64,000 nt of DNA from Tigriopus japonicus (Eukaryota; Arthropoda; Copepoda; Harpacticoida; Harpacticidae), in NCBI GenBank assembly GCA_010645155.1, contig JAAGOF010000243.1:687942-751941 (forward strand). The letters are read 5' to 3'. Below are positions 59,333-64,000 of the stretch, piece by piece (position 1 is the stretch's first letter; every line of letters begins with the position of its first letter). Made by a program: the position numbers and the translations under genes. The notes under the pieces are model-generated. The model saw nothing but the letters and a program-made list of their open reading frames with translations, searched no databases and was not told where the DNA came from.

Positions 59333-60110
59333 TCAGCTTGGATTTAGTCCTGTAAGGGCAAAAGGTATGGTGAGGTTAAAAGTGATGATAATTTTGCCTG
59401 GAATTTGATGCAAAAAACTTTTATTGCCATTTTGGGGACTTATTTGCACTAATTTGAATTTTGAGCGGTTATTTGCATTTTGGGGACTTTTTGGGAAAAT
59501 GAGCGGAAAGACGTGATTTCTCAACAGTGGTTTATGGATGAAGTATAATTTTTGGAAATTTGATAGTATTGATATGAAAACAAGTGATTTTTCCCATCTC
59601 GAATTTCGAATTTGATTTTTCTGATACAAACTTCGGAAGATGTGGTTCCTTTACTAACAAAGCACCCCTCTATTTATTGTAAGGATCGCACGTTTAATAA
59701 ATAACTGACATATGCCAACAATGGATATGTTTTTTTACAAAATATTATAGTTTTTCAAAATTAGTGTTCAAAAATGCAATTGACAAAGACTATATTTTTG
59801 GAACTGAATAATGAACTGACTACATTTTTGGATATTGTTACGCTCGATTACAAGTCTCTTCTTTGAAGCCTTTTTACATCCAGAGGCACAAAAAAATCAC
59901 AAGTATGTTAATATGGTGCTCAAGAAACAAAAGGTTGCAATTCTAGACCCATAAATCTTGAATCGACAACCCAGACCTTAAAGAACAAAAAAGCCCCCTA
60001 AAACAGGATTTTGTTTGCATTTTTATTTGCATTTTAGACCTTTCTATTTTTTTATTTGCATTTCGTAGGAAATTCAAGGCATATTTTATTTGTATTAAAT
60101 TTTCAGCCCT
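59333..60110. repeat. TTTATTTGCATTTT-rich region, probable hAT MITE remains
   Basis: The stretch repeats TTATTTGCATTTT and TTTGGGGACTT words like those inside the elements at 47352-47838 and 52888-53594, and ends near TTTTCAGCCCTAAT. I could not find a matching left terminus or a target duplication, so its limits are uncertain. Confidence 0.35.
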
Positions 60111-60700
60111 AATTATGCTAATAGATTTCGGGAGCCCACGCAAAAAGTGTGAACGTCACCAAGAACTGTTACTCGATCTCAAAGGAATCATTTACTCGTT
60201 TAATGAAAAGACAACTCGACCAAATCATTTTGAAACGGGGCTTCTAAATTTGGAAAAGAACCTTTTTCTTAATCAGTCATTTCCACGTAACAATGCATAC
60301 TTCACCACCCATTTTCCCCATTTCTTCCTTGTACCCTCAAATAAATCTTTGATTGAGTTCGTATCGATCGAAAAGGAAAACCTGAACTAGCCGGTTTGTT
60401 ATTGACCACATTCCATCCTTTGAATCAGCCAGTTTCACGGTGGCGGATTTCTGTAACCTGATTCTTTATCCTGGGATCGGAACTTTTCCACCTCTCAACC
60501 TGTGGCATAAATTTGACATTTGCATTATTGCACAAAACCGTTATCGACTCGCTTCCTGAACGGCCGAATGGCTGATTGCAATTTGTCAAAACCATCTTTT
60601 TCATGGCTCTTCGTCGAACTTTGGCACAGCTTTGCTTTGGAGGAGGCAAAGCTGCGAATGCAATTCGAAAGAGAATCCATTCGCGATCCTGCCAGGAAGA
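60111..60700. other. Spacer with unsupported open frames
   Basis: A 91-codon plus-strand frame (60115-60390, ATG start) has ordinary composition but no recognised family or splice context. Frames on both strands at 60425-60851 overlap each other. No gene is assigned. Confidence 0.3.
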
Positions 60701-60704
60701 GGTC

Positions 60705-60780
60705 AATGACCATCCCATCATCATCATCACAACGATCATCATCATCGTCGTCGTTTTCGTCGTCGTCGTCATAATCTTCA
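60705..60780. repeat. ATC/GTC trinucleotide microsatellite
   Basis: Runs of ATC followed by GTC units. The run keeps several frames open on both strands, giving an Asp-rich frame on the minus strand and an Ile/Val-rich frame on the plus strand. Confidence 0.85.
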
Positions 60781-61142
60781 TGGCCAACTAAGGGTTCAAC
60801 CCTCTCTTGGAATGGAATCTGCGAAATGATGTACCACACACATACACTCACTCTATCACTCGCTTTCAGACAGAAACGGAACGGATTACAATGAGGTGTC
60901 TTTCAAAATGGTAGAGATAGACATGTAGAGTAGCTACACATCAAATGAATACTTCAGACCGAAATAATGGAAATGATTTAGTTCTAAAGAGAGTCAACGG
61001 TACCTTCTAAAATTTGTAACATTCCATTAAAGCACTGTTCCACTAGATCAAATACTTTTAAAAAAACTTCAAAATGCAAAATATGGATGATGAGATGAAG
61101 GGGAATGTTTAATGCGAGCGTATTATAGTATAATTGTATTTT

Positions 61143-61285
61143 GTAGGGATAGTTCCGGATCGGTCATAAACCGGCTCGGTATGGGATTGTATCGGTTCTA
61201 AGGTCGGTTCGTCTTGAGTCGGATCCAAAAGTCCAGGAACCGATCCGGAATCGGAACCGACCTTAGAGTAGTCGGCTCATGAAAT
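61143..61285. repeat. Imperfect palindromic GGATCGG/CCGATCC cluster
   Basis: TAGGGATAGTTCCGGATCGGT on the left faces CAGGAACCGATCCGGAATCG on the right, with further CGGTT/AACCG words between. The arrangement resembles the subterminal repeats of the 9229 hAT MITE, but sequence and ends differ and no target duplication was found. Confidence 0.4.
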
Positions 61286-61819
61286 TCGGATAAGTGTTTC
61301 TTGAAAGCTCAACATTATCATTTTCCCCTATTTTTTTTTACTTTTTCTTCTAAAAGTCAATATAAAAGAAATCGTTTCTCTAGAGCTTAAGAAATTAGAC
61401 AAAAAAACAGTCATCATTTTCCACACTCTCTTGATAGTAGCCCAATATGGGTCCTTTAACGAGCAGCTGACTGGGAGGTCACAGTACATAAGACTGGGAG
61501 GTCACCTTAGTAATCCAGCTCCAAATATTGCACCCTGACACAAACGTTTGACATATTTTCGAACTTCTCAATGTATATTGGGCACGTAAGACCAAAATTT
61601 TGCGTATTTAAGCTCAATGGTTGCACGTGTTTTCCATTTCACTGGTTGCGCTTTTAGGACTCTATAGTCTTCAATTTGAAAAAAAAAATCATATCTTGCC
61701 TCTTTTGAAAACTCAGTTTGAGTGTAAAGAGTTGAACAAAATTACACTTGAGAAGTGATGATTCCTCAATATGCTGTTTCTCTGCTAATAAAAAATACAA
61801 AATCAAAACCTTGTCCAAT

Positions 61820-62140
61820 CACTTGTTACTGTACTGATGTGTTTTGAGTTGGATTTTTGGCAGAGTTTTGCCATTTTGGTTCTTAGGGTCAAAAATCTGA
61901 CCACAACTAAACTTTTCAACAGGCATTAGACCTTATCTACCATAAAATATGGCAGCACTGCCAACTCGAAATCCATTTTTATAACTATCGAAGGAACTCG
62001 AAATCGAACTAGCTCGAGTGTTGCCAAATTGGTCCCTGTTTAGGTCTTTTCAATACAACCTGCTCTTTTCAACAGCGAAAAACTTCCGAGTTAAAACTGG
62101 CAGCACTCCTGGTTTGAAACACATCATTACTTGTTAGCTT
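61820..62140 (-). repeat. Dispersed repeat, copy 2 (inverted relative to 40165-40500)
   Basis: Reverse complement of the repeat at 40165-40500. Blocks such as GGCAGAGTTTTGCCATTTTGG, CTTATCTACCATAA, TGTTTAGGTCTTTT and CTGGCAGCACT are shared in order. The ends carry AAACACATC-type inverted sequence. Confidence 0.7.
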
Positions 62141-64000
62141 GTTTTATCTACAGATGGCTAACAGAAATGTCACTCCAGTTCAGTCAGTGGAGATTGGTTT
62201 TGAACACATTTGATCAGTTTGGCAGCAAGGGTGTCCAGTGACTTGATTCATCTTGTATTGCCCTTGTCCGAGCAAAGCAGTTGAACGAATAATTTTGCCA
62301 GTGACTCCCTGAAAACGCAAGTTCTTACTTTGAATCACGAAACTCTGTGTGTTCAACGTCAAATCCCATTGCACACACAGTGCAGGCAGGCTTGGTCACT
62401 CACGAATATTTTTGAAGTGTCATTTTTCTGCTAGCCCTCTAGTTTTATCCTGCAAACTAAATGAATGAGACTCCAATCACTGTCATTACTCCTCATGTCT
62501 GGATGTACATTTCACCTCGGCGATAGATTTCAACGCTTCTCGGGCAGAGGTAGCATTTTTGCCCATCAAGGGTTTCTTGTGCGTAAATTTCGCTAATGTG
62601 CCCGTAGGTCACGATGAACTTCAGATGAGAGTGCACTCCTTGTCACACATTCAAGGTAGTTCGTTGACTGCAACTGCGTCGGCAAAGCGTTAGTTGAAAT
62701 ACGCAATATATATTCTAGGGCCCCACAGCCTCGCAAATTGGCCTATAAAGGAGCTGTACTTATAGTCCGTGAACCAAACCCATTTCAACAAGTTGAGGAG
62801 GCCATGTTGGTCTGAGTCATCTAGGCATTGGGCTAAAAAGCAATGGGTGTGGGAGACCGTGTCATTGAAATGCAGATTTGTCGTGCTGCAAATGTGCATG
62901 TGCATTCAAGAGAGCCGCCGGAAAAGCGCGCCTCTTCCAATCCAACTTCAAAGCTTTATCCATTCAAGGTGCATGCAGGTAAGTGACTGGCTGCTTTGCT
63001 CGTCCTAGCAAGTGTGCAAAAATTCAGGATCCTGAGGACTGTTGGCCAGATCTGGGCTGGGCACAAGCACATTCACATCTCCATTAGGACCTGGATTGTG
63101 AACTCCATCATCAGAAAGAACAGAGCCATGAATCGATCCTTGTGATGTGACAACTTGGAATACCTTGGATGAATAAGAACGCGTTCCACGAGATTGGAAA
63201 AATTTCAAATGATCAGCTATGGAGAAATGGTCCCAGTTTGGAACCCTGAAGGGCTTCCACGGTTCAGGTCAGTCATCAGAAAATATATTTTAGTTGCGAA
63301 AAACCGGTTCGTGTCAAAAATGAGTATTTGACTCTTTGATCTTTGTCAAATGGTTGCCTTGATCATTATCTGCCCTCATAGTAACCATAGTTTGTGCTCA
63401 GAAACTCTTGCACAATGACGTTTTGAGCAAATGTACTTTAAACATACACTACATACTCAAGTTCTTCGAAGAGCATCTTGCAAATTCTGAGCAATTTGCA
63501 AATCATTGCAATGTGAAAAAAGTTGGGCAGCTTGCATTTGACAGAGTGCCAAATCAAGCGTAATCTTTCATATGCTGGAGAAAACCGCGCCCGAGGAACA
63601 GGGATCAATTATAACATACAGGGATCAATGCAGTGCCGAATTAATCTAGAACAACGGAAATTTGGCTGATTGCCGATCCGAAATGCAACGAGCCCAGAGA
63701 TTGAGCATTTTTTTCAAAATTCCATTCCCTTCAAATTTGGCGTTCACTTCCTCAACTCAGAGTAAAAGAAATCTAACATCAAAATATGACGTTACAAGTC
63801 AAAAATCATAACGTGTGAACCAAACTGACCCGAAAAAGGGGTTTGAAGGATCTTACAAGAACAATGCTAGATCACTCAATATAAAATACTCTGCACTGAA
63901 CTTCACCTTACTTCACTGAAGTCAATATAATCGGCGTTTTACCCGAATCCAGCAATGATCAGTGGAACATCTGTTTTTTCTGATATACCGTAAGATGACA
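62141..64000. other. Right-edge spacer, no gene recognised
   Basis: Overlapping frames at 62690-63208 on both strands lack family resemblance. I see no repeat with defined ends before the window closes. Confidence 0.35.

Noticed and set aside
60425..60851. Asp-rich minus-strand protein
   Set aside because: The acidic run is the translated ATC/GTC microsatellite; two other frames and the opposite strand are equally open.
1..64000. CRISPR arrays, operons, tRNA or rRNA genes
   Set aside because: The sequence is eukaryotic, with spliced genes. Tandem arrays present have no unique spacers, and I saw no tRNA B-box/cloverleaf or rRNA-like sequence, though I could not run a dedicated search.

Overview
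The window looks like nuclear DNA of an invertebrate metazoan, probably an arthropod. The genes are split by GT-AG introns, the spacers are long and AT-rich, poly(A) signals follow the genes, and small DNA transposons are abundant. I cannot name the species. A crustacean is only an impression.

Gene-bearing left end (about 1-15.9 kb). A minus-strand gene starts at 1888 and runs off the left edge; only its first coding exon, proline-rich, is visible. About 110 bp away, head to head, lies a complete four-exon ankyrin-repeat gene of gankyrin size (1999-3761). A six-exon SMYD3-like SET/MYND lysine methyltransferase follows (6082-13998). An intronless sulfotransferase with an N-terminal membrane anchor comes next (14163-15458), only 164 bp after the SMYD stop codon. 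SMYD intron 2 holds two mobile elements: a foldback element whose long inverted arms are built of 15-bp units (about 8271-9193) and a 319-bp hAT-type MITE with a perfect 8-bp target duplication (9229-9547).

Gene-poor middle (about 15.9-55 kb). I found no confidently identifiable gene here. There are a few exon-like open frames of unknown nature and many transposon remains: a TTAA-flanked 197-bp element (37889-38085), a dispersed repeat shared with 61.8-62.1 kb, a 158-bp hAT-like hairpin (41757-41914), a 1418-bp hAT element with another hAT element nested inside it (47046-48463 and 47352-47838), a 707-bp hAT element (52888-53594), and a piggyBac-type MITE (51999-52309) with a decayed opposite-strand relative near 42.8-43.1 kb.

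Right end (about 55-64 kb). A five-exon gene of the dimethylarginine dimethylaminohydrolase (DDAH) family (55398-58889) has an open frame and good splice sites. By alignment to human DDAH1 recalled from memory, however, most of its catalytic residues are replaced, including the nucleophilic cysteine, so it is probably a pseudoenzyme. Its last intron carries a 5'-truncated, frameshifted non-LTR retrotransposon. The final 5 kb holds repeat fragments and no recognised gene.

The host genes do not form an obvious pathway. The most notable points are the residue-by-residue loss of the DDAH active site, the foldback element made of 15-bp units, the nested hAT elements, and a 13-base let-7-like core in a small hairpin near 46.77 kb.
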